Shown: positions 10,032 to 23,600, counted from the first letter of the stretch. The stretch is 64,000 nt of DNA from Paramecium pentaurelia (GCA_905183005.1 CAJJDO010000132.1:124001-188000); one strand, 5' to 3'. Notes: generated by a model from the letters alone, not told the origin. Translations and numbers: made by a program.

Positions 10032-12577
10032 GTTGTTGATTCTTCAAATTTTTTCTTTTCAATAGGAGGTTGAATAAATTATTAAACTTGAATTTTTTTC
10101 CTATCTATATAATCCTTAACAATCTATCCTAAAACTTCTAGACATATTTTCATTCTAGGAAGAGTACATTCATTTTTTAACTATCCAATTAAATTTAATC
10201 TTAGAGTTTCATAATAAGTACCAAATAATTTCATAGGTAATTTTCTGATTCTTACTTTATTATTTTCCATTTGTTCTAATTATTAGAGAATTGTTTAAGG
10301 TTATTCATCAAGAGAGGAATCATCTTCAACAACTTTTCTTCTTCTATTAGGTTATTAATAAGAATCATCTTCATTTTCTATAAATTTTTCATCAATATCC
10401 TCTTCTAATCTTAATTCTAGCTTTTCTTACATCATAGTATTGTCTACAAAATATTCAATTGCATTTGCTAAAGGTTTCAAATCATCTTCATCATATTCTT
10501 ATGGATTTTTCTTATCAATTATATTTTAGAAACTTTTAATGAAATAGTTTCTCTATTCTGTACTACACCATCTTGAATTTTTTTGATTTAAATATTATGT
10601 TAAACTGGATTCTATTTCAATAAATTCATTTGTTAATTAATCTACTTCTAAGTTCAATAAACTATTGACTCTTTCTGGTTATTCACTATGTTAATTGATT
10701 TCTTATTCTATTTCTTATTCTAATTTTTTTCCATTTTTAAGATTTTCTTATTATATGGATTCATTTTATTCATTATTTTAGTCAGGTTCAATTAATAATT
10801 TGGCTCTTTATAATTCAACAATATTATTCTTTAATGTATTTTCCCTTATTCCTTTAGCACAAAAAGAGTTTAGTAAATTAGGGATTTCTTTATTGTCATA
10901 ATATCCCCATTATACTGATCCATCATCATCTATGATTGAGTGTCTCATACAAACAAAAATCTTGTCTGGTTCATAAAGAAAGAAATAGTAAGAACTATGT
11001 CTGGCATCTTATCCTAAACACATAGATGGGTTCAATAATAAGGCAGGCATTTATGTAATGGCTAATTCCTATGGTATTTGATAAATATTTACTTTATCGT
11101 ATTCATTATATCTTTCAGTGAGAGTTATAATTTCTTTTTCCAATTTTTAATACTACTATTTCAATTTTTGAGCCTACTTTTAGGCGGTTTCCATTTGGCG
11201 AGTAAACTTTTGTGCATCCACTCTAGTTAAACCATCTGATTATAATTAAGACTATATTGATTATTAATTATTACTTTAGCAATTGAGATATTACCTTCTG
11301 CTTCAATAATTTCTTTTTTTATATCAATTTATTAACTTCTTTATTATTTGATTTACATTCCTAATTATTATTTGATTCGATTATTTGACAATAGATTTTC
11401 TGTTCTAAATTAATATAGAAATTAAGTTTTTTTTAACCCAGCCAAACCATCAGATAAAGAGATAATAAGTCTGCAAACCTTTTTGAGGTCAGTGTAATCA
11501 GTAAAGTCCATTAAATCTAATGATAATTACAAGATTCCTTATCTTGCAATATTGGTTGGGAGTTATTTGATATCATCTCTTAGGAGTTCGTAATATCTAT
11601 TTCTATTTGTAAACCACATATATCCTAGAAGATGCCAGTATGGAATTTTCTATTAGAAATTATGATGTAATATTACATATTATTATTTTTGCATTTATTC
11701 TTAATCAAAATCTTCTATGATTTATTTTAAGTAGAAGTAACAGAAAAATAAGATCAGTTGTTCTGGTTTAGTCTGTATTAATTCATATATTTCCAGTCTA
11801 CTTTTTTCACTATAAGGAATATGGTTATCTTTAAAGTGGATGAGAGTGCCAATATTATTGACTTAACTTTATTCTAAATTCTTTATATAATTATATACAT
11901 TCAGCTTATTGTTCTCCTGCATACAAAATATCACTAACTATTTTATCCATGTTATTATAACTATCCCATATCTTAAGAACATCTTCAAACATCTCTTAAG
12001 GTATATTAGGATCTAATTAAAGTGGAGGCTTCTTTTTAATCTCTATATTAAATAATCCTTAATATGCAGTAAGATATTCATCAAATATTGGAAAAATTAC
12101 TCTTCCTTAAGAAACATATGTTGGGTATTTTTGCTGAAATTCTGAATGTTTTTTAGTTTTATCTTCTTATGTCTATGGTGTTTTCTAAAAAAATTCAAGT
12201 ATTTGATTGGTTTTCTTCTTTTTCTAAGGTTCTGACTCTTTTAGTTTTCTTTTGGCCATTCTTTCTATACATGATAGACAATGCCATTTGGCTCCCTCCT
12301 GAAATTATGGCTCTTTATTTTAAGTTCGTATGCATTCCTAATGGTACTTAAAGTGGCATCTGATGCAGATCACAGTTGGGGTTGATATTGTTGTCACCTT
12401 ACATAATCGGCATATAGATTTATCTCCAAATTATTATTTACCATCGATTGGCTTTTTCTGTTCAAGCTTCTTAAGTAGTTTCTTTTCTTTCTTGTCTTTC
12501 TTCTTTTTCTGATTGTCTTCTTCTTAAGATTCAATTATTAAATCATCTTCTCTGTTCTATTATTCTTAGCTGTCCAT
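9722..12577 (-). CDS. PHD-WHIM-PHD protein, ISWI accessory-subunit like
   Basis: About 936 aa with introns 11917..11938 and 11252..11274. Order: acidic/lysine-rich N-terminus; PHD finger near 56-105 (CRLC, then CIRCHFKYHQEC and WHCLSC); a DDT-like segment (IFDEYL, FEDVLKIWDSY); a helical region; coiled coil; a WHIM-type block near 490-565 (LLLNPSMCLGQDARHSSYYF, then WGYYDNKEIPNLLNSF and GIRENTL); acidic linker; C-terminal PHD near 883-925 (CKKCNKGGKVICCDTC, FHPKC, WNCLNC). This is the architecture of ACF1/Itc1/BAZ-type partners of ISWI remodellers. Paramecium uses ISWI1 with accessory ICOP proteins in programmed DNA elimination; membership in that group is inference. The N-terminal ATG is the first in frame. 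No regulatory signal seen. Confidence 0.85.
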
Positions 12578-13112
12578 TAAGTATGTCTATGATTTATTTC
12601 AAATAATTTAAAACTAGAATCCAAAGAAGTGCTAAAAACTTAATTACTATAATATTATAATATGCAAATTTTTTATAAACTTCATACTCCTAAAACATTT
12701 GTTCCGCAGTATAGTTTTGCAAATTATAATATTTAACTCCATAACATCCGTACATATTCAATCATAATTATCTAACAATAAATTATCATGCAATTAACTA
12801 ACATTATTATTATTAGGAGTATTTAAAGAATTTCTCTCTCAAATCAAATCCAATTTGGAAATCATAGAATTTATTATTTCATTGTATAACAATGTATCAA
12901 CTTTGGTAACCTAATTAATGCTTTTCAATTTTGATATATTCATTTATGTAATTACTTGATCCAAGATCATTAATATACATTGGATTATTTGATTATAAGA
13001 TTATACATCAATAGATTATTAAATCAATGTTACACTATTCAAAATATTTAAATTAAGTTTATTCAACACTCTAACCATGATTTATGTAATATTAGATATT
13101 AATATATAAATA
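12578..13112. other. Divergent intergenic region with a coding-like relic
   Basis: Lies between the PHD/WHIM gene (minus) and ARMC9 (plus). A minus-strand frame from ATG 13078 runs to TGA 12839..12841 (79 codons), and the same frame goes on with protein-like composition (NTPNNNNVSQLHDNLLLDNY) past two TGAs that I cannot remove with introns. Either a small gene with an unseen structure or a decayed one. Confidence 0.3.
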
Positions 13113-14635
13113 ATGAAAACTGGAAATTCAAATTAACTATTTTCTTAGGTTCCAGATCCTAATGAGATAAATGAATATATCAAAGAATATCTTAGATATT
13201 CAGCTTATTCTAACACATTTGAATGTTTTGAAGCAGAAATAAAAAGTAAATAGGTATCCAGTAAAGTAATTGAAATTCATAAAATTAGATGTCAAATAAA
13301 TAACAATAATCAAAATAATCAAATGATGATATGCCAAGAATCTTTCAATTATTCAAAACTGATAATATTAAAACTAAAAGAGAGATTAATTTAGAGAAGG
13401 AATAGAAATTATTTAATAAAAAATATCAATAAATTTTACAAGCAGGGAGACAAATCTTTTCAGTTAGCATAAATCTTTTATAATTATTACATTCATTAAA
13501 AGAAACTGCAAAGAATGAAACTCTTAGTGAATCACTAGAGAATTATAAAATTTAATTAGGAAAATATCATAAAGTAATTATTAATGAAGGAAAGCCAGAA
13601 GGAACTGAATTAATAACTGAATAAGTCATGCATGAACATAAAACTAAACTTTATAAAAATTATTAAGATAAAAATGTAGATGGAATGATAGAAGTATTAT
13701 TGTCTTTGAGAGTTAATGCACTTTAAATAGCACCAGAATTAAGAAAAAATTTGGTCTATGAATTAATTAGAAATGATGTTTTTAATATTGAAGCAACTGA
13801 AAAGTTTGACTTTGTTGTACATCTATTGGATATAAATAATTAAAGTTTAAGACATGCTATTACTAGTTTAATAAGTGTAATTAGTAGCACTTTAAGGGGT
13901 GTAGAGTATTTGACATTTAATGGTAATATGATAATTATAGAGAAAATAATAAAAATCTTAAAAGAATAGGAAAATGGGTCTGTGACTCAAAGATTTTGTT
14001 TAGCTATTTTATAGAAAGCAAGTATTAAAGAAACAGTAATTCCTACATATGTTCATAATGAGATGATTCAATGGATTATATCATTAATATAAAAATCAAT
14101 AAACACAAAAATTCATATTTTTTGTTTAGATTTTGCTTCTGCAACTTTAGCAAATGTTATTCATACTCCATACACTCTATAATATTTAGAGAAACAATCT
14201 AGATTTACTCATTAAGTATAAATAAATAATAATAATATTAGATTATGGAATAATTATTAAAGTTTATAAAGGAATAGATTTAAGTAAGTGTTATGATGCA
14301 TATTTTAATATGTTTATCATATTTAAGTAAAGAGAACTTTGCTAAATAGATGGAGGAATGTAGATTTGTAGAGAGAATAAGTGAATTTGTTGAATATTAT
14401 AGTGTAATAAATACAGGTATTAGAAATTAATATAAATTTAGAGAATGAGGCTGCAGAAATAGATAAAAAAACAGTTCTTGATTTGTGTGCTCATATGTTT
14501 CATCCAAAGGATACTTCATTGGATAATTCAGAAACTTTGGAATTGAATGAATTAAAAACTGAGGATAGAATTAGAGAATATGAGAATGAACAAGGAGAGC
14601 TAATATTTGAATGTTTTTAAGATGAAGTAAGTTGA
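13113..14635 (+). CDS. ARMC9: ARMC9 homologue (LisH/armadillo ciliary protein)
   Basis: About 482 aa after removing introns 13266..13288, 14216..14241 and 14417..14441 (23, 26 and 25 nt); exon total divisible by three. The N-terminus has a LisH-like helix pair (INEYIKEYLRYSAYSNTFEC). The middle is helical. From about residue 190 it follows ARMC9: LLSLRVNALQIAPELRKNLV, then HLLDINNQSLRHAITSLISV, FCLAILQKASIKETVI and YLSKENFAKQM, ending in an acidic tail. ARMC9 acts at the ciliary base and in tip transport; human mutations cause Joubert syndrome. Shorter than the human protein mainly in the linker and C-terminal tail. Confidence 0.85.
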
Positions 14636-14737
14636 TTATTAACCTCTATTTGAATTTAATAAATCTAATGTAATGTATATGAATATAAAATATCTAATTT
14701 ATTTATGATTGTAAAAGTTATTTGTAAAATAATAAGA

Positions 14738-15824
14738 TAATGAATGAACGCATAAATAGAAATATGGAAATTAAAATAAACATAAAATAGTTTTACTGAA
14801 ATGATATTAAATTTTGACAAACAGTACGATATTAAATTAAAGATTTAGTTGATGTATCGATATTTTTATAAAATTCTTTGTTCTAATATCGTAATTAATA
14901 AAATATTATATAACAACTAAAAACATCCAACAATGTTTCTAGACTTAGTATTCAATTTTTGTTGCTCTAAACGGCAGAAAGATGATAAAGATACAAAATC
15001 TCAAAATAGTAATAAAAGTTAAGAGGAGTAAATAATTGAACAGAAAAGGATTGAGTTAGACCTTGGAAAAGGATGTACTAATTAGATATAAAGTAGTAAA
15101 ATATTGAATTTTATAAGAATCAAAACCATAATCATCAATAGTATCGCCAACTGACAATTATTTCTAATTGAATGATGAGAAACAATAAAAAAAGAGTAGT
15201 TTTGAAGAGGATAATATTGAAGAGAATCAATTTAATTTTTAAGATGATGAATAGTTAAAATTGAATCATAACTATGAAAAAGATCATTTAGGAAAACGGT
15301 AAACAAAAATGATTTATAAAAATTTATAGTTCTAAGTCTTAAGAGAAATAAGAGAAAGGTTTGAAAAAGAAAATAAGCAAAAACAAAGAAAAAATTGATA
15401 GTGATAAAAGAGTTGTGAAAATATGGTAACCAGAAGAAGATTAGAGATTAAGGAAACTATATCAAGAATATTAAGGTAATTGGAATAAAATAATTTAATT
15501 TATGCCAGATAGGAATATTTCATAATGTTCTTAAAGATGGAGAAGGATTAATCCAATATAAGTATATTAATTATTTTATTTTAGAGTAAATAAAAGTGGA
15601 CTCAAGATGAGGATACAAAATTAGTTTCTATGGTATCACTTGAAGGCAAAAATTGGACTAAATTAGCTAAACATTTTCCTGGAAGAACAGGAAAATAGAT
15701 TAGAGAAAGATATCTTAATAAATTAGATCCAAATCTTAATTTTGTTGCATGGACAGAATAAGAAGATTAAGAAATAGTGAAATATTATAATTAATATGGA
15801 GCTAAATGGAGTTTAGTTGCTTAA
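14738..15824. repeat. 1,087-bp direct duplication, copy 1 (ends at n, 15825)
   Basis: Recurs perfectly as 15826..16912, with the single n between. It contains the Myb promoter region and the first 892 bp of the Myb gene. Same signature as the 8.2-10.0 kb duplication. Confidence 0.9.
14933..15824 (+). other. Duplicated 5' fragment of the Myb gene
   Basis: Identical to 16021..16912 and cut off at the n within Myb repeat 3. Probably the same locus as the complete copy, not a paralogue. Confidence 0.85.
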
Positions 15825-15825
15825 N

Positions 15826-16912
15826 TAATGAATGAACGCATAAATAGAAATATGGAAATTAAAATAAACATAAAATAGTTTTACTGAAATGATATTAAAT
15901 TTTGACAAACAGTACGATATTAAATTAAAGATTTAGTTGATGTATCGATATTTTTATAAAATTCTTTGTTCTAATATCGTAATTAATAAAATATTATATA
16001 ACAACTAAAAACATCCAACAATGTTTCTAGACTTAGTATTCAATTTTTGTTGCTCTAAACGGCAGAAAGATGATAAAGATACAAAATCTCAAAATAGTAA
16101 TAAAAGTTAAGAGGAGTAAATAATTGAACAGAAAAGGATTGAGTTAGACCTTGGAAAAGGATGTACTAATTAGATATAAAGTAGTAAAATATTGAATTTT
16201 ATAAGAATCAAAACCATAATCATCAATAGTATCGCCAACTGACAATTATTTCTAATTGAATGATGAGAAACAATAAAAAAAGAGTAGTTTTGAAGAGGAT
16301 AATATTGAAGAGAATCAATTTAATTTTTAAGATGATGAATAGTTAAAATTGAATCATAACTATGAAAAAGATCATTTAGGAAAACGGTAAACAAAAATGA
16401 TTTATAAAAATTTATAGTTCTAAGTCTTAAGAGAAATAAGAGAAAGGTTTGAAAAAGAAAATAAGCAAAAACAAAGAAAAAATTGATAGTGATAAAAGAG
16501 TTGTGAAAATATGGTAACCAGAAGAAGATTAGAGATTAAGGAAACTATATCAAGAATATTAAGGTAATTGGAATAAAATAATTTAATTTATGCCAGATAG
16601 GAATATTTCATAATGTTCTTAAAGATGGAGAAGGATTAATCCAATATAAGTATATTAATTATTTTATTTTAGAGTAAATAAAAGTGGACTCAAGATGAGG
16701 ATACAAAATTAGTTTCTATGGTATCACTTGAAGGCAAAAATTGGACTAAATTAGCTAAACATTTTCCTGGAAGAACAGGAAAATAGATTAGAGAAAGATA
16801 TCTTAATAAATTAGATCCAAATCTTAATTTTGTTGCATGGACAGAATAAGAAGATTAAGAAATAGTGAAATATTATAATTAATATGGAGCTAAATGGAGT
16901 TTAGTTGCTTAA
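15826..16912. repeat. 1,087-bp direct duplication, copy 2
   Basis: Second copy of 14738..15824, continuous with the intact 3' half of the Myb gene. The 195 bp before its ATG (15826..16020) are the same upstream region as 14738..14932. Confidence 0.9.
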
Positions 16913-17314
16913 CATTTAAAAGGAAGATCAGTATATATATATAGATATTTAGGAAAATATGGTAAAGAATAGGTTTTATTCACATATTCAAAAACATCTT
17001 TTAGGTCGATAAAACAAATATTAAATAATATATAAATAAGGAAATAATTAATAATAGAATGGCAATTCATAAACATTTGAAAGAAATTAGAATATGGATG
17101 TTGAATATTCTGATACTTCTAATAGTGATATGAAGTTAGTTCATTCTGAAAATTATTCAGTATTGTTTAGATTCTAATATTATAGTCTTCAATAGGATCA
17201 AGCACATTTACATTTTCTTATTATGAAAATGATGAATTCAGTAGAGATGGAGATGATCTAGTTTATGACAATTAATTTGATCATGAATTTGATGAAAAAG
17301 TAAAATTATATTGA
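16021..17314 (+). CDS. Three-repeat Myb DNA-binding protein
   Basis: About 388 aa with five introns (25, 31, 23, 22 and 26 nt); exon sum divisible by three. After a basic/acidic N-terminal region come three Myb/SANT repeats: WQPEEDQRLRKLYQEYQGNW with FMPDRNISQCSQRW; WTQDEDTKLVSMVSLEGKNW with FPGRTGKQIRERYLNKL; WTEQEDQEIVKYYNQYGAKW with LKGRSENMVKNRFYSHI. The tryptophan spacing and recognition helices match c-Myb R1-R2-R3. The R3 helix is only complete after splicing the 22-nt intron, which confirms it. C-terminus acidic. Presumably nuclear, a transcription factor; targets unknown. Confidence 0.9.
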
Positions 17315-17342
17315 ATTGTTATATTTTTTATAAATAAAAATC

Positions 17343-19017
17343 ATGATTTAGTTGAGACCTTAAATTTCACTTAAAATTGATAAGATATCTAAAGATGGTA
17401 TATGCATTAGAATATTTGGATGGTTTCTATTCTATGTCATTTTGTAGATAATGATGATAAACAATAGAAAAAAATACTTATCCTATGATATTAGATTAAC
17501 TAAATTTGATGCAGATACCAATTAACAAGAATATTAGAATTTAAATTATACAAATTCCACAGGAAAATATACATTTCCTATTTAAAATATAAGTGAAGTG
17601 GAATTGAATCTAAATGTTACAATTAATAAAGTATTTAATAATTTAATGTTTTTAGAATGATTATTATGATTTAGAACATGTTATGGTTAAAGAAGATGAA
17701 ATACTTAATGATATGAAATACTAATTAATAGTACATTCAGAAAATTAAACTCTTGTACTTAATGAAACACATTCAACATCATTAAAATGTAGATTTAAGA
17801 GTTAATAAATCTAATGTAATGGCTATCTAGAATCAATCATTAATAATGGTTATAAGGAACTCCAATTTCAATTATTAATCTTCCATCATAATGCATTAGC
17901 TATTCATTCACAAACTTTGACTTTGCTATATGAAAATAATCAATACTATACTATGATTTTGATTTTTTAAGTAAATTTATATTATATTAATATATTATAG
18001 GTTCTTTTTCTATTTTTGATAATATATGGCATTTATTATTTCTTTAGCAATTTGAGTGATTATCCAAAATAAATTTGGCCTAAAATGTACTTATTTCTAT
18101 ATAATTAGACATTAATGGCTATTGATTTTATTAATAGGAATGGTTCTTTATAATTTTCCAATCCTTCTAATTCGAAATCATTTTGGCTAATTTGTTCACT
18201 ATTATTAGAATTTAGTAGAATTATTCATTTAATCAGGATTATTTTATTTTTGGCTATAAATATTTGAATTAGAATAAACATAATCTTCTGATGATGATGG
18301 ATAAATCAATTAAAAATAATTCAGTATTTGGAATGTATTAAAATTGCTATTAGTTATTTTATATACAGTTCCATAAGCATTAATGGATACATTTATTTTT
18401 ATAATGCAAGAAGAATTAATGTAATATGATCCTAGAGTTGAAATTCCATTTTATAATACTTACTTGAAATTTGTAATTTTAAGTTTAATAGGATATTCTG
18501 TATGTTATGTATTTCTTTTATTCAAATCTTTTAATCGAAAAGAGTAAGCAATCTTAATAACTGAACCTCGAATTAATGAGAATGAGAAATAACATGATCC
18601 ATTTTATGAAGGTTAATAAATAAAAGAATCAGAGGGTTAAGGAGAGATTAGAAATTATAAATTACTGCATGTTTTATCTACTATTTGTTTTTCTGCCTTA
18701 GTTTATTATCAATTAGTGACAATATTGGAACCAATTGTATTAACTAGTTCTAGTACTATTAATGAATGGGCATTAATAAATATATATTTATGTATGATTG
18801 TACAATTATATATGCCTTACAATCAACCATTTGAGGATGAATAACAATAATAAATGTATGGAGATGTAGAGATGGATGATTATAATATGTAATAATAATA
18901 ATAATTTCTTATTTTAGTAAGAGTACTAGAGTAAAACATAAAAATTTAGCCAATAAGAAATTTTACACTAAGTAGAAAGATGAACAGATAAGTTAAGAAG
19001 ATAATATTCTAATATGA
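17343..19017 (+). CDS. Multi-pass membrane protein, TMEM181/Wntless-like
   Basis: About 522 aa with four introns (25, 30, 22 and 29 nt); exon sum divisible by three. One N-terminal hydrophobic segment (FGWFLFYVILQIMM), then a lumenal domain of roughly 170 residues with several N-glycosylation sequons, followed by about seven membrane segments, for example VLFLFLIIYGIYYFF and LKFVILSLIGYSVCYVFLL. This topology (signal anchor, ectodomain, seven helices) is that of the TMEM181/GPR108/Wntless group; TMEM181 is the closest match I can suggest. Acidic cytoplasmic tail. Starts 28 bp after the Myb stop. Confidence 0.65.
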
Positions 19018-19075
19018 GTAGATGTATTATAAATTATGTAATTATATATTTTAAATTTCTTAATAATTAAAGTTA

Positions 19076-19447
19076 TCAATTATATGAGGATGATGTTTAA
19101 GAAAATGAATATTCAAAATCATAATTTATAGGTTTCTTAATTTTCTTATTAATTTTTTTAGACTTCTAATTGTTTTATTAAATAATCTTTTTATTTTTTG
19201 ACAAAAATTAGTACTTTTATTTTTATTATTCTTCTTATAATTTGATAATTGTATTAGAGATATATTTCTATTTTTTTTTATTTTGAGTTTTATTTATTAT
19301 TTTATCATTGCTATTTTCTGATTATTATTATTATTCAATTTTAGGAGAATCAAATTCATAAATATCTAATTATGCTGATAAGGATGCACATTTTTCATAG
19401 AGTTTAGCTAATACTTTATAATATTGTGTTTCACTAACAACTCTCAT
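19076..19447 (-). CDS. Hypothetical Lys/Gln-rich protein, 123 aa
   Basis: Single exon, ATG to TGA in ciliate code. Begins MRVVSETQYYKVLAKLYEKC, then a Gln run and a long Lys/Gln/Asn-rich tail. The frame is open for about 27 codons upstream, so an extra spliced N-terminal exon is possible. Convergent with the membrane protein at 17343..19017 and downstream of stomatin on the same strand. No family recognised. Confidence 0.5.
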
Positions 19448-19622
19448 AAATTGTAATATTTAATAATTAGATTTCCTATTGATAATAAAAACATAAATTT
19501 TTGAAAATCCTTTTATTTATTGAATTAATCATAAATAATTATATCTAGAGAGTAATGAGTAAATGTCAGTATAATATAATGGCAATAATTAATGATGATA
19601 ATTTTATGAAATATTTATATCT

Positions 19623-20562
19623 TCATGCTAATAATCCTTGAGTTATTTGATGCATTAATTTTTCTTAGTTTTTTTCATCTGGTACAAAACATACTTTAGT
19701 TCCATTACTGCCAGCCAATTGTTGTAATGTTTCTAAATATCTTACTTGCATGGCAGTTTTAGAATCTAAAAATTCAGATGCTTATCTCATCAACTTGGCT
19801 GATTCCACATCTGCTCTAGCACTTATTAACTTTCCTTATGCTAATCTTTATTCAGTGGCTGCTGAACCTAGTGCTTATTGGAGATCAGGAGACAATTATA
19901 TGTCTTTCATGTAGATATTATCAATTAATACACCCCTATTATAATTATTCTATATACCAATCTTTCACATATTCATCAACCTGATCTTCTATTTAATCTG
20001 CAACTTCCTATCTTTTCTCTAGTAAATCTTAAAGTATAAAGGATCCTACTGTGTTTTTGAGGACAGCATAAGTAATTTGACGAACTGCTTAATCATAGTT
20101 CTCCACTCTATAAACAGCAAATCGAGAAGTTTTGATTCTATAATAAACAGATGCATCTATAGAAATGGTTACATTATCTTTGGTCATAACAGACTAAAGA
20201 ATATTAAATAGATATTACTTATCTATCTAAATCTATAACAGTAATTCTTAAGTCTAATTGTTCTAATGTATCTGTACATGGATTAACATAATGTAATCCT
20301 GGTCTAACTACTTTAATGTGTCTTCCAAATCTTTTGAACAATCCTTCAGTACCTAAAGATTAGATTGGAATTATTAACCTTATTGAACTTCTTAGTATGG
20401 ATAATTAACACACATACAAAAAATACAAGGAATCCAGGTTCTTAAACAACCAAAACATTCTCCTAAACAAAATTAGCATTTAGCATATGCAATCATTGTT
20501 TGGTTATCTTATACTTCTGGAACTTCCAAATGAGCTATTTTTCTTCTTGAATGAGCATTCAT
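19623..20562 (-). CDS. Stomatin/SPFH-domain protein
   Basis: About 288 aa with introns 20353..20378, 20194..20218 and 19936..19957. A Cys-rich N-terminal hydrophobic patch (FCLGECFGCLRTWIPCIFC) fits a palmitoylated hairpin anchor. The SPFH domain follows: EGLFKRFGRHIKVVRPGLHY, LDLRITVIDL, VTISIDASVYYRI, RQITYAVLKNTVGSF, then VLIDNIYMKDIQL, and a helical segment with SARADVESAKLMRQ. Stomatins oligomerise in membrane microdomains and modulate channels; Paramecium has several. The start puts the hairpin near the N-terminus as in the family. Confidence 0.9.
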
Positions 20563-20649
20563 ATTCAATGAAAATATATTATTACTAAAATCAATTATGA
20601 ATTAAAATCACCATTAAATTGTAGAAAAATGGTTATCACGATTCAGAAA

Positions 20650-23600
20650 ATGTCTCTCCATTTGTTATACAGAAGACTCAGAACTGATTACAATGGAATT
20701 GCATAAAGGAAATGTTTAGTTGCTTAGTGTTGCTTAGAATAAGAACATTTTCAATACTCGTAAATATACAGTAAATTTACTCATCTATATTCAATTGTTT
20801 AGTTACTCAATTTTCTACCCAAAACATTATTCACAGGATTAGTCAGATTTGGAAACATCTACTTACTTGGAATTTCATTAATTATGCTCATAGATCCTAC
20901 TCTATCTCCCTTTTATAGGTGGATCACAATATTCCCTATAGGACTTAGTGTACTCTTCTATGTTATAATTGAATTTATACTTGATATTCGTAGATAAAGT
21001 TATGATCATAAAATCAATATGCAAAAAACATCAAGGGGAGATAAAGATGGTTAAATTGAATCAATAAAATGGAGTGATATTAAAATGGGAGATATTTTAT
21101 ATCTAATCAAAGGAGATATTGTACCTGCTGATATCATACTATTAGATACTGGATAAGTTAGAGATAGAGAAGCAATTTGTATGGTAGATACTTAATATTA
21201 TGATGGTAAATCAAGTTTAACAAAAAAGAAATCATCGTATCTAACTTAATTAATTGTTTTAAGAACCAGATTAAAAAATTAATTTTAAGAATATAGAATA
21301 ATGTTGACTGGTAAATTAGAATATGAAGCTCCAAATGGAAATACATAAACATTTCATGGTAGATTGAAATTGAAAAAGGATCCAAAATATGAAGAATTAA
21401 CAATTGATAATTTCATTCCCAAAGGTACTAAAATTAAATAGACTTCATGGTTATTTGGTTTAGTTGTATATGTTGGTTAAAATACTAAAACAATGTAAAG
21501 TAGTCATTATGGATCATAAAAGTATAGTTTTGAAGAAAAATAATTTAATTTCTATTCTTTTCTGATGGCATGTTTATCATTATTTTTTACATTTATATCT
21601 ATAATTGTATTATTAGCTAGATCAGATGAAAACAATTTTGCATTAATTATAGACAATTATACAACTAATGGGATGAAAGTATTTTAATTAGCCATATTAT
21701 ATTCATAATTAATTCCTTCTACTTTATATTTATTATTTGATATAGTAAATTTCATTTCATTATTTAAATTCGAAATTAATTAAATTGAAGAGAATTTAGT
21801 AAAATATGTAAAGATCATCTCATCTAATAATTTATGTGATTTAGGACATGTTGATTATATGTTAATAGATAAGACAGGTACATTAACTACATCATATTAT
21901 AAATTGGATAATTTATTATTTGGATAATTAGCTTTCAGTTTGAATTATGATTAATTGTAATTGACATTAAATTAGAAATCAGCAAAATAAGATGATAATG
22001 AGGATCCAATAAAATTTGCAAGCATAAATGATAATAATGAATATTTGATTCCATTTGAATATGATAAGAAGAGTAATCAAACTACTGAGATTTAACCAAG
22101 TAGTAAATTATTTCTTAAAAGTGTTAAGACTCCTAATAATAATCCAATGTTTAATTAAGTTACTGCTTAGCCATTTAATAAAAGATAGACTTTTATCAAT
22201 ATGGATTAGTAATATTAATAATAGTATTAAGATTATTCATAAACAAGAATGTTTTTACCTCAACCAAAACTTAGAAATAGTCCAGGTAATAACAATGATG
22301 AATTTATGTAATTAGTAAATTAATTGAGAAACAGTTCTCCATAGTAAGAATATTTGTAAACTAAAGACATTAATACATTATATTATGATGCATTTTTAAA
22401 GTGTTTAATGTTATGTCATGAAGCTAGACCAGTTTTTGGTTCTGATTCAATATCATATGAATCATTTTCTAAGAATGAAGAGATTTCATTAACATTTGCT
22501 CGTTCTTGTGGATATTCATTAGAGAATTTTAATAAATTTGATGGTCCAGATATTTATTTATGTAAAGTAAGGGGAAATCCAATTTGTTATCAAATATTAG
22601 GATTAAATTTATTTACTTACAATAGAAATTTAAATTCAGTAGTAATTTAAGTACCAATGACTATGGATTTAGAATTGGGATATGAACATTAGGCTTTAAA
22701 TTAATTATGTGGAGAAGGATCTAAAAATAAATCATTATTAATTTGTAAAGGTGATTATGAAACTATTAAATTAAAATTATAATAAAATTATAAAGAGAGA
22801 GAAGAATTAGATGCTTATATTTAACATTATAAAATGAGAGGTATAAGAATGATAGTTTATGCAACAAGAGTATTGAGTGAAAAAGAGACAAAGAATTATA
22901 AACAAAAATTTAATTTATTTTATAGTTCTTTGACCAATTAAGATAGTTTATTAGAAGAATTAGCTTAAGAATATGAAAGAGATTTAAGTTTATTGGGAAT
23001 GATAGGATTTAAAGAGGAATTAAAGAATGATGCATTAGATTTCATTAAAACTGTTAAAGAATGCAATATTAATATTTGGTTATTGAGTGGAGATTAAGAA
23101 GCATAGACAATTAGTTGTGCTTAGGCTTTGGAAATGACAGAAACATCTAGATATTTAAGGATTGTTGCAACAGATAAGGATTAGATATGGTTATAAATAA
23201 ATACTGCAATAGGATATATATAAAGTGAACTATATAAAATATCAGAGAAATCATTAATTAAATAATAAGAGAAACATGCATAATAATAATCAATGAGTAG
23301 AAGTATGATTAAATCAAGTGTAACATTATTTGAAGGTGCATCATATTAATAAATGTTATAATTTGTATTAGTTATAAATGGTCATTCTTTATCATTAATA
23401 AGTTAATCAATATATCTAATGAGTCATTTTAGATTTTTAGCATGTGTTTGTAAGAATATGATAGGATTTAATATGAATCCATAATAGAAAGAATTAGCAT
23501 GTATAATAATTAAAGATTATTTTCCAAATAAACCAACAATTCTAGGAGTTGGAGATGGTTACAATGATGCTTTAATGATGTAAGCCTCACATATAAGCAT

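Noticed and set aside
2610..12351. Plus-strand standard-code ORFs at 2610..2792, 8827..9054, 9725..9952 and 12169..12351
   Set aside because: They lie antisense to minus-strand genes (PACRG-like, PHD/WHIM) that have clear homology in ciliate code.
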